Of a stretch of DNA of 64,000 bases, positions 34,723 to 43,636 are shown in pieces (the stretch's first letter is position 1; each line of letters starts with the position of its first letter). The stretch lies in assembly GCF_039697315.1 (NCBI RefSeq), contig NZ_CP155619.1:6488523-6552522 (forward strand). The letters are read 5' to 3'. Position numbers and translations under genes: made by a program. Below the pieces are notes generated by a model that saw nothing but the letters and a program-made list of their open reading frames with translations, did no database searches and had not been told where the DNA came from. This DNA comes from Pseudomonas abietaniphila (lineage in GTDB: Bacteria > Pseudomonadota > Gammaproteobacteria > Pseudomonadales > Pseudomonadaceae).

Positions 34723-35259
34723 CTAGCGCGGCAGCATACGTCTGAGGGTGTTGTCCCGTACGTAATAGTGATGGAACAACCCGGCGGCAGCATGCAGGCC
34801 GATCAGCCAGTAACCGAGATTGCCCAGCCACTCGTGCCATCCCTTGATCTGCTTCGCAAGTGCCGGATCCAGGGTGATAGGCGCAGGCATGAAGAACTCG
34901 AAATAAGGCATCGGTTTGCCCCCCGCCGCCAACATCAACCACGCGAGGACGGGCGTGACGATCATCAGCGCATAAAGCGCTGCGTGCATCGCATGCGACA
35001 ACCCGGTCTGCCAGGCGGGCGGCGTCGGGCTGATGGCGGGGGCTTTATTCATCAGTCTGCCCAGCAGGCGAATCCACACCAGTGCAAAGATGGAAAGACC
35101 GAACAGGCCGTGAAAGCCAAGCGCAGCTGAACGCAACGTGCTGCCGCGCTGCGCAAGTCCTTTGAGTTGGATGCAGGCGTACACGCCCACAAACAGCGCG
35201 AGCATTAGCCAATGCATATAAATCGAGAGCTTCGCGTAACGGGGGGATGATGGATTCAT
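34723..35259 (-). CDS. Cytochrome b561
   Basis: The 178-residue protein has four membrane helices and His residues placed for two b haems: MHWLML in helix 1, GFHGLFG in helix 2, AMHAALY in helix 3 and GLHAAAGLFHHYY in helix 4. It moves electrons in the inner membrane, usually oxidising quinol or reducing superoxide. It is divergent from the seven-gene operon and shares its promoter region with the 21-bp inverted repeat, so it may be controlled by the same two-component system. Confidence 0.92.
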   Translation of the reverse strand: MNPSSPRYAKLSIYMHWLMLALFVGVYACIQLKGLAQRGSTLRSAALGFHGLFGLSIFALVWIRLLGRLMNKAPAISPTPPAWQTGLSHAMHAALYALMIVTPVLAWLMLAAGGKPMPYFEFFMPAPITLDPALAKQIKGWHEWLGNLGYWLIGLHAAAGLFHHYYVRDNTLRRMLPR

Positions 35260-35322
35260 GCCGAATACTCGTCAGTTGGATCACAGGTAGGCCTTGAAGG
35301 CGTGAGGAATGTGCAGCAGTTG

Positions 35323-35384
35323 CCTTAAGGAAATCTGAAGGTGCCCGGTCCATTCATTTTTCTCACCTTCAGACTTCATTAAGA
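35323..35384. promoter_or_regulatory. Large inverted repeat with four regulator half-sites
   Basis: Arms at 35323-35343 and 35364-35384 match in 18 of 21 positions as an inverted repeat; the inner 10 bases (TCTGAAGGTG and its complement) match perfectly, with 20 bases between. Each arm has CTTAA, 6 bases, CTGAA, an 11-bp direct pair as bound by OmpR/PmrA/QseB-type regulators. Two regulator dimers facing each other would sit between the divergent b561 gene and the seven-gene operon that encodes such a regulator. Confidence 0.75.
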
Positions 35385-35433
35385 ATCGGCCCTGATACTT
35401 CTCACCATTCGCCACTGGGGAGGAGCCTCGCCC

Positions 35434-36111
35434 ATGCAGGGTCTGGACTGGAATATCTGTTTACCGTTTAGCTTCGGCAACGCCGCGGCCCCCACACTGT
35501 CGCTTAGCCGCGCGTTGGTTCAGGAGCCGCTGCGCGCAGAGTTCGAAGCCTTTATCCATCAGCGCTTTCACAAAGCCCACAACGCCGAAATCAACCACTT
35601 CATGCCGGAACTGTTCGGGCTCAACGATGAAGCGGGCACGCTGTGTGCCGTTGCAGGTGTGCGCAAAGCGATGTCGGGCCCTCTGTTTCTGGAGCACTAC
35701 CTGGATGAGCCAATTGAACGGGCCATAGAAGCTCACGCGGCCAGACCCGTTGACCGCCAGGGCATTGTCGAGGTGGGCAACCTGGCCGCTAGCACACTGG
35801 GGAGCGCGCGATTGAGCATCATCACGGTCACCTGGTTACTGGCGATGGGCGGTCTGGAATGGGTGGCGTTTACGGGCAATGCCGGGCTGGTCAACAGCTT
35901 CAACCGTCTTGGCCTGCGCCCCGTCACCTTGTGCCCGGCAGACCCGATGCGCCTGGGCGAGGAGCGACACGCATGGGGCAACTACTACGACACCCAGCCC
36001 CACGTCCACGTCGGGGATATACGCTCCGGCTTCCTGCATTTGAGTCATAGCGGCGTGTTCGAGCGATTTGGCCTTCCCCTGACCCTGGAGCAGAACTGCC
36101 ATGTCGCCTGA
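35434..36111 (+). CDS. Thermostable-hemolysin family protein (GNAT-like)
   Basis: The 225-residue protein belongs to the thermostable hemolysin family, named after a Vibrio protein, with a core like GNAT acyltransferases. Features are FIHQRFHKAHNAEINHFMPE near 40, GIVEVGNLAAST near 110 (the most conserved part) and WVAFTGNAGLVNSFNRLGL near 145. In a cluster with an acyl ligase, an acyltransferase role is more likely than haemolysis; that is inference. A GGAGGAG lies 8 bases before the ATG. It is the first gene of the operon and overlaps the next gene by 11 bases. Confidence 0.85.
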   Translation: MQGLDWNICLPFSFGNAAAPTLSLSRALVQEPLRAEFEAFIHQRFHKAHNAEINHFMPELFGLNDEAGTLCAVAGVRKAMSGPLFLEHYLDEPIERAIEAHAARPVDRQGIVEVGNLAASTLGSARLSIITVTWLLAMGGLEWVAFTGNAGLVNSFNRLGLRPVTLCPADPMRLGEERHAWGNYYDTQPHVHVGDIRSGFLHLSHSGVFERFGLPLTLEQNCHVA

Positions 36112-37582
36112 ACTGACCGCGTTTCGCCTGCGGATCTCCGATCTCGCCCTTGAGCAGCCTCATGCCTACGCCCTGTGGGGCGATGATCTCAAACTTGACT
36201 ATGCCGAGCTGGATGCCGAAATCCGGTTGCGCCAGCAGGTGCTGAAAGACCTCGACGCCAAGGTGGTCGCGCTAGCCCTCGACAATGGTCCCGACCTGCT
36301 GATCTGGGACCTGGCGATTCTTTTCGAAGGGCTCGCCTGCGTTGCCCTGCCCCCGTTTTTCAGCGTCGCTCAGCGGCTCCACTGCCTTGATCAAAGCCAG
36401 GCCGATCTGGTGATTGCCGAATCGCACTATGAGGAAGAGCTGGAACACGCGGGGTTCAGGAGCCATGAAGGATTTTGGGTTCGCCAGGTGCCCCAGCCCT
36501 CTCCGCTCCCGGTGGGCACGGCGAAACTCACGTTCACGTCGGGCACCACCGGCACGCCCAAAGGCGTCTGTCTGAGCGCACAAAGCGTATTGTCGGTCGC
36601 CCGCGAACTGTATCGCGCCAGTCAATCGCAACAGCCTCGTCATCACCTTTCGTTGCTGCCTCTGGCCATCCTGCTGGAAAACATCGGCTGCTATGCCGCG
36701 CTGTATGCAGGCGCCATGCTGAGTGTGCCCAGTCAGCGCGCAGTGGGCATTCAGGGCGCCAGCGGCGTGGACTTGCCTCGCCTGCTTTCCACGCTGAAAA
36801 CGCGAAATCCGCAGAGCATGATTCTGGTGCCGCAACTGCTGTTGCTGTTGGTCAGCGCTTGCGAAATCGGCGCGTTCAATGCCAGTGAGTTGCGGTTCAT
36901 CGCTGTGGGCGGCGCCAAGGTCACCCATGAATTGCTACTGCGGGCCGAGTCCGTGGGCATTCCTGTTTACGAAGGCTACGGGCTTTCCGAATGTGCATCG
37001 GTCGTGGCGCTGAACCGGCCCGGGGCGCATCACCCCGGCAGCGTCGGCCAGCCGCTCCCGCATGTGCAGATCCGCCTGGCAGAGGACGGCGAAGTCCTGA
37101 TTGCAGGCGCTGGCATGCTCGGCTACCTGGGCGATACCGATGGCGTTCCCGAGTGGTGGCCGAGCGGCGACCTCGGTGAGTTCGACGCCAACGGCTATCT
37201 CTACCTGCACGGACGTAAAAAACACCAGTTCATCACCGCCTACGGGCGCAACGTCAACCCCGAATGGGTCGAGGCCGAACTGACCCAACGGGGTCGGATC
37301 GCTCAGGCGTTCGTCTACGGCGAGGCCATGGCCCACAACCACGCCCTGCTCTGGCCTGCCCGACCCGAGACCACCGACCTGCAGATCGCCGACGCCGTCG
37401 CCCTCGCGAATCAAGCCCTGCCCGACTACGCCCGTGTTCACAGCTGGACACGGCTTGAGCAGCCGTTCACCACGGGCAACGGCATGGCCACGGCGAACGG
37501 GCGACCGAAACGCGACGCCATCCTGGCGCATTACCGACATCACTTCATCGAGCCCACGCGAGCCGAGGACGTTCAATCATGA
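36101..37582 (+). CDS. AMP-dependent acyl ligase (ANL superfamily)
   Basis: The 493-residue enzyme activates a carboxylic acid as the acyl-AMP. Motifs: LTFTSGTTGTPKGVCLS near 145 (P-loop-like A3), GYGLSECASVV near 290 (A5), PSGDLGEFDANGYLYLHGRK near 350 (A7-A8) and a C-terminal NGRPKR with the adenylation Lys region. It is shorter than long-chain acyl-CoA synthetases. Whether it passes the acyl group to CoA, a carrier or the neighbouring acyltransferase-like protein is unknown. It overlaps both neighbours (11 and 4 bases). Confidence 0.88.
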   Translation: MSPELTAFRLRISDLALEQPHAYALWGDDLKLDYAELDAEIRLRQQVLKDLDAKVVALALDNGPDLLIWDLAILFEGLACVALPPFFSVAQRLHCLDQSQADLVIAESHYEEELEHAGFRSHEGFWVRQVPQPSPLPVGTAKLTFTSGTTGTPKGVCLSAQSVLSVARELYRASQSQQPRHHLSLLPLAILLENIGCYAALYAGAMLSVPSQRAVGIQGASGVDLPRLLSTLKTRNPQSMILVPQLLLLLVSACEIGAFNASELRFIAVGGAKVTHELLLRAESVGIPVYEGYGLSECASVVALNRPGAHHPGSVGQPLPHVQIRLAEDGEVLIAGAGMLGYLGDTDGVPEWWPSGDLGEFDANGYLYLHGRKKHQFITAYGRNVNPEWVEAELTQRGRIAQAFVYGEAMAHNHALLWPARPETTDLQIADAVALANQALPDYARVHSWTRLEQPFTTGNGMATANGRPKRDAILAHYRHHFIEPTRAEDVQS

Positions 37583-38268
37583 GTTTTTTCCAGACGCTGC
37601 AAGACGAAACACGTACCGAACGCGAGACGCTGTTCAACCTGCCCATCATTCAGCAGGCTCTGTCCGGAAACGTCACTTTGGACAGTTACCGTGCATTTTT
37701 GGCGCAGGCCTATTACCACGTTCGCCACACCGTGCCATTGATGATGGCGTGCGGCGCACGGCTGCCCACTCGCCTGGAGTGGCTGCGCGGTGCTGTCTGC
37801 GAATACATCGAAGACGAGTACGGGCATGAGCAGTGGGTTCTCAACGACCTGCGGGCCTGCGGTGCGGATGCCGAAGCGGTGCGCGACGGAGCGCCAGGCC
37901 TGCCTATCGAGCTGATGGTCGCCTACCTCTACGACCTGATTGCCCGGGGTAATCCGGTGGGCCTGTTTGGCATGGTCAACGTGCTCGAAGGCACCAGCAT
38001 CGCACTGGCCACACACGCTGCGGGCAGCATTCAGCAGCGCCTCGGCCTTCCATCCACTGCGTTCAGTTACCTCAGCTCCCACGGCAGCCTCGACGTCGGC
38101 CACATGGAAACCTATCGCAAACTGATGGACCGCCTGGAAGACCCGGACGACCGGGCAGCGGTGATCAAGGCCTCAAAAGTAGTGTACGGGCTATACACCG
38201 AGATGTTCAGGCAATTGCCCGCCGCGACGACAGAACCTGAAAAGGAATCCACCCATGCGTCTCTCTGA
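37579..38268 (+). CDS. Haem-oxygenase-fold putative diiron enzyme
   Basis: The 229-residue protein is all-helical and like TenA/PqqC proteins. Ligand-like residues for two iron atoms are visible: E80 and H83 (DEYGHEQW), E137 (NVLEGTS), H168, D172 and H175 (SHGSLDVGHMETY). This is the pattern of haem-oxygenase-like diiron oxidases such as UndA and SznF, though it is not close to either by eye. It could oxidise or decarboxylate the acyl product of the ligase. The four-base ATGA overlap with the ligase gene supports joint action. Activity is inferred. Confidence 0.8.
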   Translation: MSFFQTLQDETRTERETLFNLPIIQQALSGNVTLDSYRAFLAQAYYHVRHTVPLMMACGARLPTRLEWLRGAVCEYIEDEYGHEQWVLNDLRACGADAEAVRDGAPGLPIELMVAYLYDLIARGNPVGLFGMVNVLEGTSIALATHAAGSIQQRLGLPSTAFSYLSSHGSLDVGHMETYRKLMDRLEDPDDRAAVIKASKVVYGLYTEMFRQLPAATTEPEKESTHASL

Positions 38269-39064
38269 AGCCAGGGTGGTCCTGACCGGTGCCAGCGGCG
38301 GTATCGGCATGGCCATTGCCGAAGCGCTGTGCAGCCATGGCGCAGAGGTGCTGGCTGTCTCTCGTCATCGCGAGCCGCTGATGCCCTTGCAGGCGCAATA
38401 CCCCCACCTGCTGCACTGGGTGAAAGCCGACCTGACCACCCACGAAGGCCGGCAGCATGTGCTCATGACCGCGCAGGCGATGGAAGGCATCAACCTGCTG
38501 ATCAATGCCGCCGGCGTTAATCATTTCGCCATGCTGGAACAACTGCCGGGCCGTGAAATCGACGCGATGCTCAACATCAACCTCCACGCGCCCATTTTGC
38601 TCACCGGGTTGATGTTACCGATGCTGCGCAACGCACAACGCGCCATGGTTGTGAATGTCGGCTCGACCTTTGGCTCCATCGGCTACGCCGGATATGCGAC
38701 ATACTGCGCCAGCAAATTCGCCTTGCGCGGGTTTTCCGAGGCGTTGCGCCGTGAGTTGGCGGACACGCGGGTCGGGGTGCTGTACGTCGCCCCGCGCGCG
38801 ACCCGCACGACCATGAACAGCCCCGCAGCACGCGCCCTGAACTCCGCCCTCAAAAGCAACGAGGACGATCCGCAGATCGTCGCCGCTGCGGTCGTCAGCG
38901 CCATTGTCGGCAATCAGCGCGAACTGTATCTGGGCTGGCCGGAACGTTTCTTCGTGCGACTCAACGGTCTTCTGCCTGCGGTGGTGGATCGTTCCCTGCG
39001 CAAGCACCTCCCGCTGATTCGCAAGCTCAGCAATACGCCTTTTGAAGAGAAACCCAAACCATGA
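38255..39064 (+). CDS. Short-chain dehydrogenase in the acyl-ligase operon
   Basis: The 269-residue SDR shows TGASGGIGMA near residue 10, NAAGVNHFA near 87, a Ser in NVGSTFGS and YCASKFALRGFSEALRRELA. The C-terminal 60 residues are longer than in most SDRs and hold a hydrophobic helix near residue 235 (FFVRLNGLLPAVVDRSL), which suggests membrane contact as in fatty-acyl reductases. It overlaps the diiron gene by 14 bases and the TPR gene by 4. It probably reduces or oxidises the acyl-derived product. Confidence 0.87.
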   Translation: MRLSEARVVLTGASGGIGMAIAEALCSHGAEVLAVSRHREPLMPLQAQYPHLLHWVKADLTTHEGRQHVLMTAQAMEGINLLINAAGVNHFAMLEQLPGREIDAMLNINLHAPILLTGLMLPMLRNAQRAMVVNVGSTFGSIGYAGYATYCASKFALRGFSEALRRELADTRVGVLYVAPRATRTTMNSPAARALNSALKSNEDDPQIVAAAVVSAIVGNQRELYLGWPERFFVRLNGLLPAVVDRSLRKHLPLIRKLSNTPFEEKPKP

Positions 39065-39702
39065 AAAAAACACTGCTTGCCCTGCTTGCACTCTTGAGCG
39101 TGCCTGCCTGGGCGCTGGATGCACCCGACCAACAGCGTCTGTCTGCCATTCAACAGGAATGGGCGCACATCCAGTACCAGTTGCCTGAAGACCAGCGCGT
39201 TGCGGCGTTCGAAAAGCTGGCGTCCGAATCATCGGCCTTCACTCAGCAACGCCCCAATGCCGCTGAAGCCTGGATCTGGTCAGGGATCGTCACCAGCAGT
39301 TGGGCAGGTGCTCAAGGCGGTCTGGGCGCGCTGAGCAAGGTCAAGCAGGCCAAGGCCGACCTGGAAAAAGCCATGACCCTGGACCCCAATGCCTTGCAGG
39401 GTTCGGCGTATGCAAGCCTGGCCGCTTTGTACGATCGGGTGCCGGGCTGGCCCATCGGCTTTGGCGATGCAGACAAAGCACAGACGCTGTTGGAACAGGC
39501 TTTAAAAATCAACCCGAACGGCATAGACCCGCTGTATTTCTGGGGCGACCATCTGTTTCGTCAGGGGCACTATGCTCAAGCCAAAGAGGCGTTGGAAAAG
39601 GCCTTGCAAGCAGCCCCACGCCCCGGCCGCGAAGTGGCCGACAGTGGACGACGCAAGGACATTCAGCTATTGCTGGTCGACGTGAACAAAAAACTGAAAT
39701 AA
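39061..39702 (+). CDS. Exported TPR-repeat protein
   Basis: The 213-residue protein starts with a clear signal peptide (MKKTLLALLALLSVPAWALD), so it is periplasmic. Helical repeats from about residue 60 (KAKADLEKAMTLDPNALQGS, then LEQALKINPNGIDPLYFWG and AKEALEKALQAAP) are TPR units that bind partner proteins. It is the only exported member of the operon and may link the pathway to the envelope or to the sensor. The ATG overlaps the SDR stop. Confidence 0.82.
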   Translation: MKKTLLALLALLSVPAWALDAPDQQRLSAIQQEWAHIQYQLPEDQRVAAFEKLASESSAFTQQRPNAAEAWIWSGIVTSSWAGAQGGLGALSKVKQAKADLEKAMTLDPNALQGSAYASLAALYDRVPGWPIGFGDADKAQTLLEQALKINPNGIDPLYFWGDHLFRQGHYAQAKEALEKALQAAPRPGREVADSGRRKDIQLLLVDVNKKLK

Positions 39703-39712
39703 CGGAGCGGTC

Positions 39713-40375
39713 ATGCGTTTGCTGTTGATCGAAGACGATGTCGCATTGGGCGAAGGCATTCACCAGGCATTGAGCCGTGAGGGTTACACCGTCGATTGGG
39801 TCAAGGACGGAGCCAGCGCGCTGCATGCGTTGCTGAGCGAAGGGTTTGATCTCGCGATTCTCGACCTCGGCTTGCCCAAGCTGGACGGCTTGACGGTACT
39901 GAAGCGACTGCGCGAAAGCGGATCGGCTCTGCCCGTGTTGATCCTGACCGCTCGCGATGCCACCGAAGATCGCATCGCCGGGCTGGACGCAGGCGCTGAC
40001 GACTACCTGATCAAGCCGTTTGACTTGTCCGAACTCAAGGCGAGGTTGCGGGCATTGCTGCGGCGCAGTGCCGGTCGCGCCCGGGTGGTCATCGAACACG
40101 CGGGCATCAGCCTGGATCCGACCAGCCAACAGGTGACTTACCAGAACGAACCAGTGTCCTTGACGCCCAAGGAGTACCAGCTCCTGTATGAACTGCTGTC
40201 GCCACCGGGAAGGGTGATGACCCGCGAACGCCTGATCCAGCTGCTCTACGGCTGGAATGAAGAAGCCGAGAGCAATACGCTGGAGGTGCACATCCATCAC
40301 CTGCGCAAGAAGTTCTCCACGGAGCTGATTCGCACCGTTCGCGGCGTGGGTTATCTGGTGGAGGATCGTCCTTGA
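39713..40375 (+). CDS. OmpR/QseB-type response regulator
   Basis: The 220-residue protein has a receiver domain with D51 (AILDLGLPKLDG), the acidic pair IEDD at 7-9 and the Lys of LIKPF near 102, then a winged-helix DNA-binding domain (SLTPKEYQLLYELL to VRGVGYLVEDRP). It follows the TPR gene by 10 bases and overlaps the sensor gene. The half-sites in the inverted repeat at 35323-35384 have the spacing this family uses, so it probably controls its own operon. Confidence 0.93.
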   Translation: MRLLLIEDDVALGEGIHQALSREGYTVDWVKDGASALHALLSEGFDLAILDLGLPKLDGLTVLKRLRESGSALPVLILTARDATEDRIAGLDAGADDYLIKPFDLSELKARLRALLRRSAGRARVVIEHAGISLDPTSQQVTYQNEPVSLTPKEYQLLYELLSPPGRVMTRERLIQLLYGWNEEAESNTLEVHIHHLRKKFSTELIRTVRGVGYLVEDRP

Positions 40376-41775
40376 CCTCGATTCGCCAGCGTACGCTGAC
40401 GCTGATACTTGGTTTGGTCATCGTCGGATTGCTGATCCTGACAATGGCCAATGTCCACGACAGCAATCACGAAATCGCAGAGGTCTACGACGCCCAACTC
40501 GCCACCAACGCCCGGTTGCTGCAGGGCGTGATGCGCATGCCGCTCGCTCGCCAGGAGCATGCTCAACTGTACCAAGCGTTCAATCAGGCATTGGGACAGG
40601 CGGTCCCGAGAGTCGACGGGCATCCGTACGAGAGCAAGATTGCGTTTCAGGTGTGGGACTTGCAGGGCAATCTGCTGGTCCACACGCCCAGCGCACCTAC
40701 GCTCACCCATGCCCCGCAGTACACCGGGTTCAGTGATATCGATGACCTGGGCAAACATCAGTGGCGTACATTCGTCCTCAAGGACGAACAACACAATCTG
40801 CTGATCTGGGTCGGAGAACGTGACGATGTGCGTTCGGACCTGGTCAATCGCATCGTGCGGCACACCGTACTGCCCAACCTGATAGGAAGCCTGCTGCTGA
40901 TGGCGGCCATCTGGCTGGCGATCGGCTGGGGCCTCAAACCGCTAGCGAACCTCGCCGCGATCTTGCGCGGCCGCCATCCTGGCTCTCTGGAGCCGCTTCA
41001 ACTGGCGCCTTTGCCCAGTGAACTCGAACCCATGCAAGCCGCGCTTAACCGCTTATTGGGGCAAATTCAGGATGTCTTGAGCCGTGAACGTCGGTTCATC
41101 GCCGATGCCGCCCACGAAATGCGTACGCCACTGGCCGTGTTGCGCGTGCATGCGCAAAACGTGCTGGAAGCCCACAATGAAGCGCAGCGGCGTGAGTCTC
41201 TGAATTACCTGATTGTCGGCGTTGACCGCACGACACGACTGGTCAATCAGCTGTTGACCATCGCTCGGCTGGAACCCAATGCAGGGCTCCCGAATACGAC
41301 GCGCACCGATTTGGTCAAAGTGGTTCGCGACAGCCTGGTGCAGCTGACGCCCTGGGTATTAAGCCGAGGCCTGGAACTCTCCTTTGAATGCAGCGAGCAG
41401 GCGTACGTCGTCAAGACAGACGTCTCCGCCATCGACATCGCCTTGCAAAACCTGGTGACCAACGCCGTGAATTTTTCGCCGTCGGGAGGCCAGATCACGG
41501 TCACCCTTCGGTTCTCCGGGAAGCGCTTCCAGTTGGCCGTCACCGATCAGGGTCCGGGTATCGACGAAGCAGAGCGTGAAAGGCTTTTCGAACGCTTTTA
41601 CAGTCGCGCCAACGATCAGGGCGTTGGACTGGGCCTGACCATCGTGCAGGCCGTCGCCGTACGCCTGGAGGGTGAAATCCGGCTTGAGAATGTGTCGCCA
41701 CACGGGCTGCATGCCGTGATGGACATTCCCCTCCATGCACACGCGGATGACCCGGGCACACCCGCGGGCGTGTGA
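40372..41775 (+). CDS. Sensor histidine kinase, QseC/PmrB-like
   Basis: The 467-residue kinase starts at a TTG that overlaps the regulator stop (TTGA). It has membrane helices near 10-28 and 165-187, a periplasmic sensor of about 140 residues between them, a HAMP-like linker, H248 in the H-box (AAHEMRTPLAV), the N-box NAVNFSPSGG, DQGPGID and GVGLGLTIV. The signal is unknown; the periplasmic TPR protein of the same operon is a possible partner. Confidence 0.92.
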   Translation: MTSIRQRTLTLILGLVIVGLLILTMANVHDSNHEIAEVYDAQLATNARLLQGVMRMPLARQEHAQLYQAFNQALGQAVPRVDGHPYESKIAFQVWDLQGNLLVHTPSAPTLTHAPQYTGFSDIDDLGKHQWRTFVLKDEQHNLLIWVGERDDVRSDLVNRIVRHTVLPNLIGSLLLMAAIWLAIGWGLKPLANLAAILRGRHPGSLEPLQLAPLPSELEPMQAALNRLLGQIQDVLSRERRFIADAAHEMRTPLAVLRVHAQNVLEAHNEAQRRESLNYLIVGVDRTTRLVNQLLTIARLEPNAGLPNTTRTDLVKVVRDSLVQLTPWVLSRGLELSFECSEQAYVVKTDVSAIDIALQNLVTNAVNFSPSGGQITVTLRFSGKRFQLAVTDQGPGIDEAERERLFERFYSRANDQGVGLGLTIVQAVAVRLEGEIRLENVSPHGLHAVMDIPLHAHADDPGTPAGV

Positions 41776-41861
41776 TCGTTGGCGATCTGAAGCTTTGTCG
41801 GGACAGCATCCAACACTGCCTCAGCGCCGAACCCTGCCCGCGAAGATAAAGCCATTGACCT

Positions 41862-42905
41862 TCAACGCCCTGTCGCGGCTGGAAACTCGATCACGATACG
41901 GCTTGCAACGCCGCCGTGCTCAAGCCGTTCCAAGACCTCATTGATGGCGGAAAGCGGCTGCAGTTCGACATCTGCCTTGACCTTCCCCGCCGCAGCGAAC
42001 GCCAGTGCCTCGGCCATGTCCTGGCGGGAGCCTACGAACGAACCGCGAACGGTGATGCAGTTGGCCACGACGTCGAACAGCGGCATCGGAAACTCTCCCG
42101 GCGGCAATCCCACCAGCACACAAGTGCCGTGTTTGCGGGTCATTGCGACGCCTTGCCGGAACGCACTCAACGAAGGCGCAGTGATCAGCACGCCATGGGC
42201 ACCTCCGCCCGTCGCAGCCTTTACGGCCTCGATGGCGCCATCATCCAGCGCGTTGACCATCGCGTCGGCCCCCAGGCGTTGCGCGTGGGCCAGTTTTTCG
42301 GCATCTACATCCACCGCACACACCTGTAGCCCCATGGCCTTGGCGTATTGAACAGCCAGATGCCCCAACCCTCCCACGCCGGATATCACCATCCACTGGC
42401 CCGGTCTGACCGACGCTTCCTTGATACCTTTATAGGAGGTCACGCCGGCGCAAATGATAGGAGCGGCTTCGCGTGCTTCCAGCCCGGCAGGAATATGCGC
42501 GACATAGTCCGGGTCCGCGAGGATGTACTCCGCAAATCCGCCATTCTGGGTATAGCCGCCAAATTCCGCTTCGGCGCACACGGGTTCTTGTGCGCTGAGA
42601 CAGTATTCACAATGGCCACACGCCGAATAGAGCCACGGCATGCCGACGCGTTCTCCCATCTGGACGCTGGTGACCCCTGCCCCGATCGCAACCACTGTCC
42701 CGATGCCTTCGTGCCCGGGTACGAACGGTAGCGAGGGTTTGACCGGCCAATCCCCTCGCGCCGCATGCAGATCGGTGTGGCAGACCCCGCAGGCTTCCGT
42801 TCTCACCAATATCTGTCCTGCGCCAGGCTGCGGAATCTGCAGTTGTCGCAATACCAAGGGCCTATCAAACGATTCGACGACCGCTGCCTGCATCGTGGTG
42901 TTCAT
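41862..42905 (-). CDS. adhP: Zinc alcohol dehydrogenase
   Basis: The ATG at 42905 with AAGGAG 6 bases upstream gives 347 residues. The catalytic zinc site is in CGVCHTDLHAARGDW near 40, GHEGIGTVV near 65 follows, the structural zinc Cys are in CGHCEYCLSAQEPVC near 93-107, and GVGGLGHLAVQYAK near 170 binds NAD. It matches AdhP, which makes or uses ethanol and other alcohols. A near-perfect Fnr box 65 bases upstream suggests induction when oxygen is low. Confidence 0.92.
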   Translation of the reverse strand: MNTTMQAAVVESFDRPLVLRQLQIPQPGAGQILVRTEACGVCHTDLHAARGDWPVKPSLPFVPGHEGIGTVVAIGAGVTSVQMGERVGMPWLYSACGHCEYCLSAQEPVCAEAEFGGYTQNGGFAEYILADPDYVAHIPAGLEAREAAPIICAGVTSYKGIKEASVRPGQWMVISGVGGLGHLAVQYAKAMGLQVCAVDVDAEKLAHAQRLGADAMVNALDDGAIEAVKAATGGGAHGVLITAPSLSAFRQGVAMTRKHGTCVLVGLPPGEFPMPLFDVVANCITVRGSFVGSRQDMAEALAFAAAGKVKADVELQPLSAINEVLERLEHGGVASRIVIEFPAATGR

Positions 42906-42969
42906 CAACTGCTCCTTTCGCAAGACTTATTAACCGATGGTCAGTCTCCCCCTGTGCGGACAGGCCATA

Positions 42970-42983
42970 TTGATCTGGATCAG
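42970..42983. promoter_or_regulatory. Fnr/Anr box between adhP and the GNAT gene
   Basis: TTGAT-CTGG-ATCAG matches the Fnr/Anr consensus TTGAT-N4-ATCAA in 9 of 10 positions. It lies 65 bases upstream of adhP and 73 upstream of the divergent GNAT gene and could serve both. Confidence 0.8.
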
Positions 42984-43055
42984 AAACAAAGGACATGGGT
43001 GGCGTAAACAGACGATGCCACCCCCATTTCTGGCGGGTAAATCGAGGACACCCAC

Positions 43056-43625
43056 ATGACGACCCTGCCCCACACCGCATCAAACCATGAGGCTCCATCG
43101 CCCAGCGTGAGGACCCGCCACTGGGTGGATCCGTTGACTGACGGCACGCACATCCTGATTCGTCCGCTGGAAGCCAAGGACCGTGAAAGGGAATTCGCCT
43201 TTATCAAAAATCTTTCGCCGCAATCAAGACACTTCCGTTTCCTCAGCACGATCAAGGAGCCCAGTGAGCCGCTGATGAATCAGTTGATGGATATCGATTA
43301 CCGGCTGCGCATGGCGTATGTCGCACTCGCCATGGAAGGTGGCCAACTGATCGAAATCGGGGTTGCGCGCTATGCGGCCGCATCTGGCGACAGCCAATGT
43401 GAATCGGCTGTCGTGGTTGCCGACAGATGGCAGCGCAAGGGACTGGCTAAAAGATTGATGCAACACTTGATCGACGCTGCAAAAGCCAGCGGATTCGAGT
43501 ACATGATGTCGATGGACAGCTCAGCGAACACGCACATGCACCAACTGGCGGAGGATCTTGGTTTCGAATGCCGAACCGATCCGCTCGACGCCACGCAGGT
43601 GGTGTACCGCCTGAAACTGACATAA
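43056..43625 (+). CDS. GNAT acetyltransferase
   Basis: The 189-residue protein has a GNAT domain from about residue 30: DGTHILIRPLEAKDRERE, then VVVADRWQRKGLAKRLMQHL (acetyl-CoA loop, Q/RxxGx[G/A]) near 130 and the MSMDSSANTHMHQLAEDLGF end. It may modify a protein Lys or an amine. Its promoter shares an Fnr box with adhP, which ties it to the oxygen-limitation cluster. The substrate is unknown. Confidence 0.85.
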   Translation: MTTLPHTASNHEAPSPSVRTRHWVDPLTDGTHILIRPLEAKDREREFAFIKNLSPQSRHFRFLSTIKEPSEPLMNQLMDIDYRLRMAYVALAMEGGQLIEIGVARYAAASGDSQCESAVVVADRWQRKGLAKRLMQHLIDAAKASGFEYMMSMDSSANTHMHQLAEDLGFECRTDPLDATQVVYRLKLT

Positions 43626-43636
43626 GCCTCGAGACA

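Noticed and set aside
37579..38268. Assignment of the haem-oxygenase-fold protein as UndA (1-undecene producer)
   Set aside because: It shares the iron-ligand pattern, but the sequence as I recall UndA is not similar outside the ligand region.
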